Assembly: GCF_003073045.1 (NCBI RefSeq)
Contig: NC_037592.1
Location: 9,948,007 to 10,012,006 of the forward strand
Direction: 5' to 3'
Origin: Pomacea canaliculata
Lineage: Eukaryota; Mollusca; Gastropoda; Architaenioglossa; Ampullariidae
Length of the DNA stretch: 64,000 nucleotides
Position numbers and translations under genes: made by a program. The notes beneath the pieces were generated by a model that was not told where the DNA came from, did no database searches, and saw only the letters and a program-made list of their open reading frames with translations. Positions 37,701 to 48,979 of the stretch are shown here, in pieces (position 1 is the first letter of the stretch; each line of letters starts with the position of its first letter).

Positions 37701-40700
37701 GGCAGGTTTTGATCTGCTGACTCACTACCTGCTAGACAACTCCCTTCCTCCTCTCTCTATTTTACTCATGCAGTATGCAGTGGTTGAGAATAGGCATAGT
37801 TGTATGTGCGCGCGCACACACATATAGAGGAGAACAACAAAAACCCCCCACAAAAACAAAAAAATGCCTTATGTCTTCATGACAGCCATATCATACACCT
37901 CAGCTTCAATTTTTATCAACAGTGATTATCTCTAATAGCATTGTGGGATGAGTTAAAACTTTCTAGGGGCAGTTTACACCATGAAGATAAAACAAAGCTG
38001 GAGCCAATCACAAGCCAGTATAATAAGGTAACTTCCTCCTTAGTGCAAACAGGAAGTATACACTGTCCACAAATAGAAAGCAAGATCCTGTTTCAGAGCT
38101 CTAGCAGGATGCAGCATTAGTGAAAAAACATGCACCTGTACAATCACGTGAAAAGCTTTTTTTAAACCTACAGCAAATCCACTTATATAAAGGTGTAAGG
38201 CACAGAGACAGGGACTGGACCTTGTTTTATTTGTCCAAAACTGGTGTGAAACTTTGCTGTGGAACATCTTGCTGGCACAGTTTTTTACTTTTATCACTTT
38301 CAAGCAAAATCTTTTAACGGGAAAGTCAACTGAAGATTGTTTGTTTGTGTTTTATGTTGTGCCAGCAACTAAGGGTATATCACGGTGAGTGGATAGAATA
38401 AGTGCTATTCTTAGAATAAACAGTCTTAGATGCCATCAAAATAAGAATCTTGAAGGTATTTATTTTAATTTGTTTGTTTCACAAATTAAAAGTACACCAT
38501 TATTTTAATCCATCTCTAAAAGGATACTTGTTATAATTACTTCTCATTAAGCATGTTGTCTGCCTGGAACACTGCATACTTCACAATCTTTTAAAAATTC
38601 TGATGACAAAGCAAAATTCAATTGTTGTGTCCATTTCAAATACAACACATGCTGATAAATATGGTAGTAATGATGGTCTTTAGCACCTATCTTTTTTAAG
38701 GCTCAAATATCCTACTCGGTGAAAGGAAGAGTGCATTCACAGGTGGGGAGACAATTGTCCATGAGTACAAAGATGTCTACCCAACTTCCTTTTTCTAAAG
38801 AAGTCCTGAAGAGTTCAGCATGAAGGCCATTGAATTTTCAAGTTTGACACACACTTTGTGTTGAACAGAAATGGACTGAAAACAAATTAAATTGAAAGAA
38901 AATGGGAAAATGCAGCTAGAACTGTACTAAATTTGGGCATATCAGACAAAAAGCATGACCAAATCTGACATTTTTCCATACAGGTTTAACATAATCTATT
39001 TCTTCCTTTGGGGTAAAAATTCTAGCAGTATGGTCTTCAAGTATTGAAGGTCAAGATAAGTTTGCATGGAGCCACACAAGAACCACTCGGCACAGTTTAA
39101 CACAAGACTTGCAAGTGCATGTACACAGGCCCGTTCTTAGCCCCCGCGGGGCCCGAGGCAAAGGGCATGTGCGGGGCCCTCACGCCACGATCACACGGTT
39201 TTAGTTGGGATCTAAAGTCACTTTTTTCCTCAGGGATAGTTCGTCTTTTATCATTGACAGCATGCTGCATACACATTACAACATAAGCCTACGATTAATT
39301 TAAAAGCACGGGGCCCCTTGAAGCGCGGGGCCCTAGGCAGATGCCTCGTCTGCCTGCCCCTAAGCACGGCCCTGCATGTACATACACAGTCAAATTATTC
39401 CAGTAATTCCATCTGACTGGATGATAGTCAATGAAACAGAAGCTCTAGTCATGTCAATCTTTCATTCAGAAAAATTGATTCAAATACCGAACTAAAACAA
39501 TGTTTCCGAAAACATAAAAAGTGCCTCAATGGAAATAAAAGGTACAAATCTCTCCCTCCTCTCATCTACACCATCTTCCTTACGATAAAGTAGTCTGTTA
39601 TGCACAGGTATCTAGCTTATTGATGCTCTTTGTGCTTTCAGTATAAGTAACCAAAATGGCAGGACACTAAATGGGGCAAGTGAAGGTGGTTCTGGTGGGT
39701 CTGACGGGTCTAGTTGGTAGGATCTAATAAACAATGACTCCAGTCAGAGAGAGTTAAATAGGTCTCATGTTCAGAAGATTTTTGTGCTTCTTTTGCACTA
39801 ATAATGATCCAGGAAGCTGTGTTTTGAAGTTCCAGATGAACTGTGCTGGCATGTACAGACATGGCCAATTTAGCATCAATGAACTTTCCAAAAGTCAACA
39901 AAATTGTACGGCTGCATCTCCAACTTGTACAGTGTTGATACCAATCAGCTAATGCTAGTTTGGGGACCATACAACGATACTTCTGTCACATTAGATAAAT
40001 AAAAGTTTGCTTGTATAGTGCCTTATCCTCTCCTTTGGACAAGCTCAAGGCCTTTCACAAATGACAGAAAGTGATATGATGTCAAAATAAGGTGACGACA
40101 AAACAAAATGATGTACAGGTGTGTATCGGACAGTGTACTCCATGCCAAATGGCACCTTCCACATACAGCACGAACCACAATCCGCAGGCCAAATATCAAT
40201 TAAATGTATCATTCAAGCAGAAATACACTCCATAGCAAATGCAGTTCCAAACAGCTCACCAACAGACGAACCTGTCCCACCGGAACTATGAATGAGTCCC
40301 ACCACACACAAAAGTTCACTGATCAACAAAGATCAAATGGACATGAAGCCCACAGATCTGCAGGTTGAAAAGGAACAGAAGCCCCAAAACGGAAGAGGAA
40401 TTACATTCAAAATGCATGATGGCAGGCATGTCAAAAACACACAATCACAAGTCCAACAAGAGGAAGATGTCGGATAAGACAAAAATATCATAGAGATTTG
40501 CCCCCTCCAGCCAGTTAGGCGAAGGGACATCACTCTAAATCTAATATTGTTGATCACTTTGATACAGTTTCTTGTCACCACAAATTTATCAGCAATATAA
40601 CACTTCAGTGCTGCTGTGACTGGGGAAAAAAAAATGAATGAAGAGCTGGGAGATCAGCAAAGAGTTGCTGTCCAGTTTGAAACTGTACAACAATTGTTCC

Positions 40701-43700
40701 AAGTTGAGGAGTTAAAAGGAAAATCCTAATACAGATTCCTAAGAATCTCTGCATAACGAAGTCAATAACAAAAGAGACAGCACCAACCAGACAGCAATTA
40801 GGCATAAAAAGAACTTCTAAAACACATCTTTTATTACAGCTTCTGCAGCAGCAAGTTATGCTTCAAGGCTGAGCTTTCACTGTCTGGTAGGAAAGAATGG
40901 ATTTGACCCTGGAGGTGAGGATACTTGCTGGGACAGATGCAAGCAATTATTGAAGACAAGAGTAACCGGAACTACATATGCTTCTCAACTACTTCCTTAG
41001 GGTTGAACCATACTTTCCCATCATATGCTAATTGTTTGGCATTTAAGCACTAGTCTAATAAGAGTAATATTGAAAAACTTCCTAAGTTCACATTGTAAAG
41101 CATGTCATCCACTATCTGCAGCAACACTGTTAGTATACTGAGTCCAGATCTGTAGGCAGATGGACACTTGTCAAGAACATCATACAAGGTCAAACGAGGA
41201 AAGAGTTGATGAGCTATGGGTCTCTCAGACAGCTCTGACACATAAGGAAAGTTTAAGACGGGATGAGGATGTTTATGCATCATCAGATCCAGATCCAAAC
41301 TCTTATATGGGGGTTGACAACAACTGTCTCTCGAAATACAGAAGCACAAGACCAATCTCTAAAATGCCATTGGCATTTTTCGCAAGCACTGGAAGTAGAA
41401 AGTCTCATTAAGTTAGTCAGATCAAGATCCTCATCATAAGAGGTTTTAAGCAGCTTTGTGATCCCCTTTCAGAGTTCACTGGCATCAGCATGTCTAAAAT
41501 TCATCAAGGGTGCTTCCACAAAACATTTACTCTCTTGGTGCTGGCAAACTGTGAGGAACATCATCAAAACCAGTGGTAACACAAATTTAAATTACTGAAC
41601 TTCTACCAAGCTATGTAAATATGTGTATGCATAAACAACTGCAGACACTCCTCATTCTTTCTCCTTCTGTTATAATCTAAATTCTTTCACACCATCCCGC
41701 TCACAATATAAATAATTTTAAAAAATCTGCCTTTGGGTAGTAATACCTGGTGCAAGTCGTCCATCATTAGAATTATGTCTTTGATGTGACGATGCCTGCA
41801 ATGATCCAGGGGTGATCTTTCCTGTAGTTAAAAAAACAAAAACAAAATATTCTTTGAAAATAACTAACACCCTTACTTGACAGCAGTATGTTAACAGCGG
41901 AGAGAGAACTTGATCAAATATGGAGAAATATAGTAGACCAAAGTGCTAAAAATGTGAAAATAAATAAATTTTAAAAAATTAATGAGAATATTTTATAAAT
42001 ACTAATCTAATCAACAATTATTTCAGCATAATAATATCAATATCTGAGTAAGCTAGCAAAGGAAGCAGAGAAGACTGGCTTAAAGGTAAACAGAAAGAAG
42101 ATCAAAGTGATGAGAACCCACAACAAGCAGGAACTCCCAATCCAACATCAAGGTGAGAACATCCTGAAAACAGACTGCTTCACATATCTGGGGAGCATTG
42201 TCAACAAGGATGGTGGAGCAGATGATGACATCAAAAGCTGCATCAACAAGGCCAGGCATGCTTTCAACAGCCTACGCCCCATCTGGAACTCTTGAGCATT
42301 ATGCTTTTGAACTAAGACCCACATCTTCAACACCAATGTGAAAGTTGTCCTACCATATGGTTCTGAAACCTGGAGAGTGACAAACACCATCAACAAGCTC
42401 TGGACCTTTACCAACCGAAGCCTACGCCATATTCTGGAAATAAGATGGCCTGAAAAGATCTCCAACAGCACCCTGTGGAAAAGAACCAACCAGAATGCCA
42501 CTAGCCAAGACATCAAAAAGCACAAATGGGGCTGGATAGGATGCAAGCCAGCTGACACCATTGCCAAGCAGGCACTTGACTGAAATCCTCAGGGGAAGAG
42601 GAGAGTTGGGAGACCAAAGCAGACTTATAAAAGAACAGCAGAAAGCAAGGCATAGGAAGTCGGAATCACATGGGCCCAACTGAAGGGGGCTGCTCAAAAC
42701 CGGGTCAGCTGGTGAGATGTTCGGCCCTATTCTCCTTGAGGAGTAACAAGGACTAAAAAACATCAATACCTAAATGATTACAATAAGAAAAACTGTATTT
42801 TTCATAAACAAGAATTCACAACTGAGTGCACCACATACCTTCTTGAAAAGACTGCAACCTCTGGCTACTGTTCTGTTTCCTCTGTGTCTTGGAGACACTT
42901 TGATGTCTAGAATCCTCTGTGTTACTGTTTAGAGTTTTAACCTCTGTGTTGTGATAAATTCCATCCCACGGTAATCCTGAACTGAATACTCTCTCTTGAG
43001 TCAAGCTTGGTGGTCGATAACTAGGTGGGTCATACACAAACTGGTGCAGTTGTTCTTCAATCCCATGGTAACAAGTGATAGCAGATGCTGGATGATAACA
43101 AATAGGCATACTTGCAATGCTGTTTCCACAAAGTGCATATTGGTAGCTTTGAAAAGGTTGTTTAATATTTGGCTGTTCGTATGCTCTTCCTGGCCACAAA
43201 GAACAAGCAGGGGTGACATGACTCTGGAATGCACTATGACTCATTTGCTTCTTTTGTTCAATATTCAAGGGGAGACCAATAGACATCTTTGTTTTTGATA
43301 AAGAACCCATGTGTGGTTTTGACTTCTCCTCCACAAGACTAAGGCTGTTGTAGATTTTTTCTCCCTTAGTGTCCATGGAAAGATCCTTGCTGCCAAAGGG
43401 AGATGGATTACTGACCTTGAGATTACTGTCATGAGCTGCTTCTACGTGCTCTACTGTGATTGAGTACTCAGTGTGTGCTGAGCTGGGATACACACTTTCA
43501 TTACTTGGTGCACATTTTATACATTGGCACCTAAAAGCTTCTGTATTCTCCTGACCAGGTCTGCTTTCCACAGCAAAGTAAGCCCTCTTTATATCTGCAC
43601 AAAGAGAAGAAACATTTATAAAGCTTCTATCTCCTCTAGGAATGTCCAAAAGAGAGAAAAAGAGACAGTGACTGAGAGGATGAGTGAAAATGTAAGAGAA

Positions 43701-46700
43701 AGTCCAGTGAACACAAATATGGCATTTTGATACGATTCCATTCAAGGTAAATGCACAAGTGTAAACTTCACCTTAAGTGCTCGTTGGACCACTTCCCGCT
43801 TTGATGGTGATTGTTATAGTACAGTATCTAAACCATATCTGTGCTTACTATGAAAAAAATGTAGTTGAAACTATGTTCAGCCTTATTTTTTTTTAAATTT
43901 TGAACCTTGTTTCTGATGAATTTTCTAAACAGAGAAAATGAAAGTACTGTGAGTGACTCATGTGAAAATTTGAAAAACACAAAAGGTGACTCAGATTTCC
44001 ATGAAACGTGATAATATTTTTGGCATCAAAGCTGAGAATATTCAGATAACTATTACATTGGTTTAGTTTGCATTCTTAAAGTTTCGTGCATGGGAACCTT
44101 CAAAGTCTTCATGAAAACAAAAAACTTGCAACTTTGCTATGATTATGAATCATGAATTACTGAGATGTACTGTTTTACTGCTCTGTAGGAAAGGTGTTAC
44201 TATGCATTTCTTACACTTGTGTCAATAAAGTTAGATCTTTTCTTTTAACAGAACACATATCCTGTATTTTTTTAACAGTTTGTGTCACAATATTATCCCT
44301 TGGTTTGGAGAATGTTCACTTCATTCTCAGTACATATTTGCTGGATTGCCAGCAAATCTGTCAAAAATAAAAGTTGCAAATTTGTGAACAGGACAAACTG
44401 CACAAAGTACTTTTTAAAACACAGCGACTTAAATTACATATTACCTTCATAGAATGTTTTATAATGGTTGGTATAATAGATTCAAGTTGTTAAATGTTAT
44501 AAATGCATTCTAAGTTTAACCTGATGTAAAAATTTCCCGCCATCAGATCATCAAAAAGCTTGATGTAAAATTAAACTCCTTTTAAAAAATTCACTACACT
44601 ATTTCAAAACGCAGCTCAAGGGGCATAACTCATGGACGATAAACTAGTATCATGCAGAAAATGCACTACGACAGGGAATTCTACGATCTAAACTCTCGTC
44701 AAAGTGTATGAACAGTGTCTAAATGATGACGAGTATATTAGCTATTAATTTTGAGACTGTTTTTATTGGGAGATTTTACCAGTGTGCATTGACTGTTTAA
44801 AATGCACAACTGACTGGTCTCACTGCACTATCCAAGGAAAGTCTACCCACCATCCTCTGTTTAGAAATATTCAGGGATAATGGTTTTTTTCACAAGTACA
44901 AAGGAGACTATAACCAGCTTTTTTTTATTAGTAAAACTTACCTGGCCAAGCTTTCCACAGGACTTCTCTGGCTGCACTTCCCATGACACGAAAGTGTCAT
45001 AAACATGAAACACTGTGAAGGAATTACCATGCTCATCTATAAGATACTTTAGCACTTTGCAGAATGAGCTGGTGTCCCCTTCTATCTTCTGGGCATCTAG
45101 CCACTGTAAAAACACAAAAGCAGTTTTATCTGCCTCCAATTTTCTCATTAAAATCTCTGCCATTAATAGTAGGTTTTACGTAAACTGTTTACCACATCCT
45201 GCATAAGATGTCTGATAAAAAATTAAATACAAAACAAAATGACACTTAACCCACAAATAAATTGATAAATTGGCTCTTAAAACATTAATGACAAAATTTT
45301 TTGTCATAGGCTCGTTCGAAAGATTTATCCTGTTTCAGACAGTAAAATTGGCATACTAGTTTTGGCATTATTGAGGCAAAATAATGTCTAAATATAGTCA
45401 AACCTCGCTGTTTTAATGTAATTATTCCTTACGCATTAAACATTTTAACAATGTATACCCATTTAATCATATGATAATAATAATACAGTACATTTCCTTA
45501 GCACCAGTTGGGCTCAAAGTGCTTTATATATAACACACAAGCACATGCACAAACTTTTTTAGAGTAGCAATCAAATGCACTCTCACAAACACACCACACA
45601 CCACAACAATGACAATAACAACAATAATTACCCTGTCAGTATCCAATGAGAAAAATACATTTTTTTATTTACTAGCAGAAAATAAGTTGAGGATATAGAC
45701 AAAGAAATGGCAGCAGTCCTATCTGGGTTGTAATAAACTTTCATCAAGCTACACAATCTGACCTACTGTCTAATTCAACTGTTCCAATGGAATTTCCAGG
45801 CCCCTTTTGTTACAGGAGGAACTGATTTAAACAGCATGTTAGAGTATTTGAAAGAAACCCTACCACTTCCCAAAAAAAGACACACACGATATAATATAGC
45901 AGGAAATCAGATAGCGGAATTTGACAATGATGTTCTATTATAATTTTTTTTTGTCAAACTTTCAAAACCTCTTTAGTTAATAAATGATCCTAAAATACTC
46001 TTTATCGATGTTAGGGGTTAGGGACATTAGCAGAATGGGATAAACAATTTGTTTTATATAGTTTCACTGAGTAATTATAACCAGCTGCTTTATAGGCCAG
46101 AAATGTAAAGCAACACAGACACTAGGCTGGTGCAGAATTAAGTAAAAGGGAAGATAACTCTTATTTGCTTGTTCCCTCCTCACCTCCTTTGGCAAAGTTT
46201 GATCTGCACATTAGAATAAAGCTGAAATGTGTTCTGCAAGGTAGACATTTAAAAAAATAACTTTGGAGCCACCAGTAACAGAAACAAACAAACTCTGGAG
46301 CAACATACAGAGACTAATCACAGTCTAAACCTTTCCACTGATGAAAGGAACATTCCTCCAAACTTTTGTCAGAGTTGGACAGTGTGAATCTGCATTAACA
46401 TCAATAAGAACCACAAAGACAAACATACTTTTCCACACTCTAGTCTTTAAAATAAATATATACATATATATGTAAGGTGACCAGACATCCCGCATTAGGT
46501 GGGACAGTCCCGCTTTTGACCTCGTGTCCCGCCTGCTCATCGGGCAGGACGCCCAATGTCCCGCTTTCTGGCTTTCTGGCAAGTCCATCAAATATCCCTG
46601 ATTGTCTTTAAAATCACTTTTTTCGGCGTTTTTTGACGGTGGCGACACCATCATCGGCATGTGTCCCGCTTTCGCCCCCGAAACGTCTGGTCACCTTATA

Positions 46701-46992
46701 TATGTGAATGTGACTGTGCTCACAATCTCCTTGCCATATTCTCTGAATTAGTGGTATCACCTGTGCTTAGATGTAGAAGAATATTACAAACTATGCAAAC
46801 ACACACCTGCCATATTTCAGGCAACAAGCCATTTCTCTCTGCAAAGTAGCGGTAGTCTCGATCTTCTAAATCACAACGTCCATCCAAGACAACAGACATT
46901 TTCCTCCTGCAGTCTGTCGTGATGTACTTTGCTGGAACAACTTTCATTATATCTTCTTCTGTATCGCTCTCTTGTCTTGATGTGGCAGCCAT
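34383..46992 (-). CDS. Death-SEFIR adaptor 2 (diverged tandem paralogue)
   Basis: Coding exons at 46992-46807, 45103-44942, 43594-42839, 41821-41747, 35765-35536 and 34703-34383 predict about 573 residues. The first two exons give a death domain (DYRYFAERNGL; SFCKVLKYLIDEHGNSFTVF). A 250-residue unstructured linker follows. The last two exons give a SEFIR domain (AEHFVLIISGDTDQK; AKKIVIAVSPNFVRYSD; LWPVLLTTMD; IPWFLSQVLYYYFP). Introns split the death domain after EIWQ (phase 0), precede the SEFIR domain (phase 1) and split it before AKKIVIAVSP (phase 0), exactly as in adaptor 1, so the two are paralogues. No separate MyD88-like intermediate exon was found. The exon 2/exon 3 junction is out of phase by one base, so a small exon is missing or exon 3 starts at 43586. 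Confidence 0.75.
34811..34940 (-). mobile_element. probable LINE 3' tail
   Basis: On the minus strand a segment ends GACAATAAAGCCTGATTTGA with ATTTGA repeated in tandem. A short conserved block followed by a short tandem repeat tail is the usual 3' end of CR1/L2/RTE-type LINEs. It lies in the last intron of adaptor 2, just upstream of the final exon. Confidence 0.4.
35536..35765 (-). CDS. adaptor 2 exon: first half of SEFIR domain
   Basis: The exon enters in phase 1 after TTTTTTCCACAG and ends AAAAAG/GTGAGC in phase 0. HFVLIISGDTDQKAASCSQV corresponds to the first strand and helix of the SEFIR fold. Confidence 0.8.
39126..39374. mobile_element. hAT-type MITE, 249 bp
   Basis: The element begins CAGGCCCGTTCTTAGCCCC and ends with the imperfect reverse complement (GGGGC...AAGCACGGCCCTG reading in). 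It is flanked by an exact 8-bp duplication CATGTACA at 39118-39125 and 39375-39382. The 8-bp target and CAGG.CCG termini are typical of hAT elements. There is no coding capacity, so it moved with a transposase supplied in trans. Confidence 0.85.
39998..40066. repeat. interspersed repeat copy A (GCTCAAGGC...TTTCACA core)
   Basis: It shares with 45478-45560 and 56428-56500 a pattern of a TATATAG/AGCACC-like block followed some 10-20 bp later by CTCAAAGCGCTTTACA. This is a diverged member of a widespread short repeat. The family was not identified. Confidence 0.35.
41747..41821 (-). CDS. adaptor 2 small linker exon
   Basis: This 75-nt exon runs phase 1 to phase 1, between AACTACAG and CCAG/GTATTA. 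It reads KITPGSLQASSHQRHNSNDG and a few more residues, with no recognised domain. It is supported by its splice sites and by joining the flanking exons in frame. Confidence 0.7.
41822..42838 (-). other. adaptor 2 intron occupied by a LINE remnant
   Basis: Most of this intron (42045-42770) is a plus-strand, hence antisense, LINE fragment described separately. The remainder is AT-rich. Confidence 0.6.
42045..42770 (+). mobile_element. dead LINE 3' part (reverse transcriptase C-terminus)
   Basis: The order AEKTGLKVNRKKIKVMR, FTYLGSIVNKDGG, DIKSCINKARHAFNSLRPIW, VVLPYGSETWRVT, then KPADTIAKQALD and GKRRVGRPKQT matches the C-terminal half of RTE-like LINE polyproteins. Stops after IWNS and after QALD show it is inactive. 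Its sense is opposite to the host gene. Confidence 0.75.
42839..43594 (-). CDS. adaptor 2 long linker exon
   Basis: The exon spans 756 nt with a strong acceptor (TTTCTTCTCTTTGTGCAG) and a GAAG/GTATGT donor. The protein is Ser/Gln/His-rich and probably disordered. Read from the strong acceptor it enters in phase 1, which does not match the phase 0 end of the previous exon. An alternative AG at 43587-43588 (exon start 43586) would restore the frame. Confidence 0.75.
43595..44941 (-). other. adaptor 2 intron that may hide an exon
   Basis: A phase mismatch across this 1.35-kb intron suggests an unseen small exon of length 1 modulo 3, or the alternative acceptor at 43586. I scanned the minus strand and found only the weak 27-nt candidate. 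Confidence 0.5.
43772..43798 (-). CDS. possible 27-nt micro-exon in adaptor 2
   Basis: REVVQRALK followed by AAG/GTGAAG resembles the last helix of a death domain (compare REDALQIL in adaptor 1). Its acceptor (ATCAAAG) has no pyrimidine tract, so this is weak. It would be in frame only with the alternative start of the long linker exon. Confidence 0.15.
44942..45103 (-). CDS. adaptor 2 exon 2: second half of death domain
   Basis: The acceptor is GTTTTTACAG and the donor GGCCAG/GTAAGT; 54 codons, phase 0 at both ends. WLDAQKIEGDTSSFCKVLKY aligns with VLEANSEGKTVSLFKSYMRE of adaptor 1. Confidence 0.8.
45478..45560. repeat. interspersed repeat copy B
   Basis: The sequence reads CCTTAGCACCAGTTGGGCTC followed by AAAGTGCTTTATATATAACA, in the same order and orientation as the copy at 56428-56500. 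Confidence 0.4.
46474..46697. mobile_element. hAT-like MITE, 224 bp
   Basis: The termini are AAGGTGACCAGAC and its reverse complement GTCTGGTCACCTT. An exact 8-bp duplication ATATATGT flanks it (46466-46473 and 46698-46705). The inside has repeated GTCCCGC units and no open frame. The target size suggests hAT; the terminal bases are not the classical CAG, so superfamily assignment is tentative. Confidence 0.8.
46807..46992 (-). CDS. adaptor 2 exon 1 (coding): start and first half of death domain
   Basis: The exon begins at 47010 after CAACATTTCAG; the first ATG is at 46992. Its 62 codons (MAATSRQESDTEEDIMKVVP..., then DLEDRDYRYFAERNGLLPEI) end TGGCAG/GTGTGT in phase 0. A GTG 12 nt upstream is in frame but is not a likely start. 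Confidence 0.8.
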
Positions 46993-47653
46993 TATTAGAT
47001 ACACAGTAATCTGAAATGTTGAAAATTAAAAAAAGGTCATAAAACATTTAACATAAACATTTGATTCAAAGACATTTAGCCCTGTCCACATTTCTCTTTG
47101 TTTAAAAATATTCCTATTCTGTTGGTCAGGTTGATATTTCAGAAAACAAAATGATAACAACTTATTATTATTTTTTTTTTTAATCACTCTTGAAATCACG
47201 CTCTTGTAAACCAGGGGAGACAAATTAACAACAAAACCATTCTTTACATTCTAGATTTGTTTCCCTTACACCTCAGCCGTGTCATCGCCAGCGACTTTCA
47301 TCAATTTATTGGCTGTTGAGAGAGTTGGCAAGCTAAAAAAACACATGCTCTTTTCACATTTCATTGTTGTAAAACTAAGGCTCCTTCATTCAGTAAACAG
47401 TACCTTCTGCCGATGCGATGTAACGGCTACACACAAGTTCTTTCAAGCGCCCGTATCTACAAGCTTATCATGAGAGCTCTGACCTCGGCCATTACTAAAC
47501 ACTCAAAAGTAGGTTAGACACCCGACTCACATTTGCAGTCCTCACCACACACACACACTCACTTTTTCCTCAAACGAGATCCTACCAGAGGTTTGTATGT
47601 CTGTGACAATTTGGAATCTACCGCTGTTAAAATGTAAGCTTGGCTGTACGTAC

Positions 47654-47767
47654 CTTGGCACAACGCTGTGTTTACTTCATTCACCCTCCAGCTCCGCGAA
47701 GAGGTTTGTCCTGTCGTTTCCTGAAAACTGACATGCGCACTGGTGACAGGGCGGCACAGTGACGTAA
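47654..47767 (-). promoter_or_regulatory. adaptor 2 5' non-coding exon and promoter elements
   Basis: A GCCAAG/GTACGT donor at 47654/47653 ends a probable 5' UTR exon that would splice to 47010. Upstream of it are a GGGCGG GC box (47749-47754) and a CRE/ATF-like TGACGTAA (47760-47767). The transcription start is not known. Confidence 0.45.
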
Positions 47768-48320
47768 CTGGCCCGTCGAGTGCTATATTGGGGTAGGGAC
47801 AAGCTGGGGTGGGCACGCAGGAATGGTGGGTATGCATTTACAGTAGTGTAAGAACCGGGAGTGGAGGGCCAGGGGCAAAGCTGCCCCCCTCAGACTGAGG
47901 AGGCAAGAATGGAACATTGTTCACTGTCAGCATGAAGTTTGTCCTCCCTACCCCACTCCCCAAGGAGCCGAGCATCCTCCTGCTCTGCTGTGTAACACAA
48001 CTTTATTAATCTGCTTATCTGCAAGGGTGATTATGAGTAAAATTTATCGATACAGCTAGTAATATACAGCCAGGTACATACATGTTGACGAAAGAGAATA
48101 AAGATAATTACATGTATTGGTGTAGATAAATTATGTATACGCACAGAGCATTATAGATACAGTGAGTACACTGCATTAGGTCATCTCAAGCTAACACAGC
48201 ATCACGGCCAGTAAAATTTATCACGTGAATGAATGAGTTACGATTCGTTCTGCAGACAGGCATCGAGTATCTGCGGCCAGACCGCACGAGTGAGAATTAA
48301 CCCACCTGCCAACACATACC
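47768..48320. other. spacer upstream of adaptor 2
   Basis: A G/C-richer start changes into AT-rich DNA with no recognised gene. It may include the 3' UTR of the LINE remnant that follows on the minus strand. Confidence 0.4.
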
Positions 48321-48329
48321 AGGAATAGC

Positions 48330-48970
48330 GAGGACGCCTTCCTCAGGATTTGCTGGTTACCTAAGAATTAAGAATGCTAAGTCTCTCTGCTGACTCCAAC
48401 TGAGGATCATGCAGTGTTGACAGCTGGTTATCGAAGATAGTACCTAAATATTTCGATGGTATCACATACATCAGTCTTGTTCATCTTAAAGTCAAGGATC
48501 ATTTTCCTTTGTTTGATGAATTCAAGTCAAGGAAATGATCCTCTCGCCAGCCGAGCTAGTCAGGAAGAGCGACACTATGAACATGTTCATTATTATACAA
48601 TAGTGTTGGCTAGTTGGCCGACTATGGTTGAGACCTTATGTGCAACCTGATGTACGAAGAGGAATAGATAGCTAGCTAGGTAGTGTCATCAGCAAATCAG
48701 AAAGCACCTATCCCTAGTGCTTCTGTTAGTATATAGTATGAACAGTAGTGTGGACAAGCAACAGCCTTCATGGGAACCCGTAGATGTGACAACAGGATAT
48801 GAAAGAAGACAGTTAACGAAAACCCTCTGCTGCCTTTTTGTTAAAAAGTCCAGGATCCAGAAAGTTAGCTGGTGGAATAGTTAGAAATCGGAAGTTAGAC
48901 TCTCTGCTAGCAAGTAGGGTTTCATGGTGTTAAAAGCAGAAGATAAATCAGAATCTTGGTTTTATAGCTA
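48330..48970 (-). mobile_element. dead LINE fragment (CR1/jockey-like reverse transcriptase)
   Basis: Minus-strand pieces in shifting frames include HLRVPMKAVACPHYCSYYIL, FADDTT (the catalytic FADD block) and, downstream, a YLGT-like block with IFDNQLS. Multiple stops and frameshifts mark it as a remnant. Confidence 0.55.
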
Positions 48971-48979
48971 CTAAATGTT

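Larger units (their letters stand above)
35766..41746 (-). other. adaptor 2 large intron
   Basis: This 6-kb intron contains poly-A tracts (36885-36904, 36966-36980), the hAT-like MITE at 39126-39374 and one copy of an interspersed repeat near 40000. No coding frame with splice support was found. Confidence 0.55.
45104..46806 (-). other. adaptor 2 first coding intron
   Basis: This intron splits the death domain. It contains an interspersed repeat copy (45478-45560) and the MITE at 46474-46697. Confidence 0.6.
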
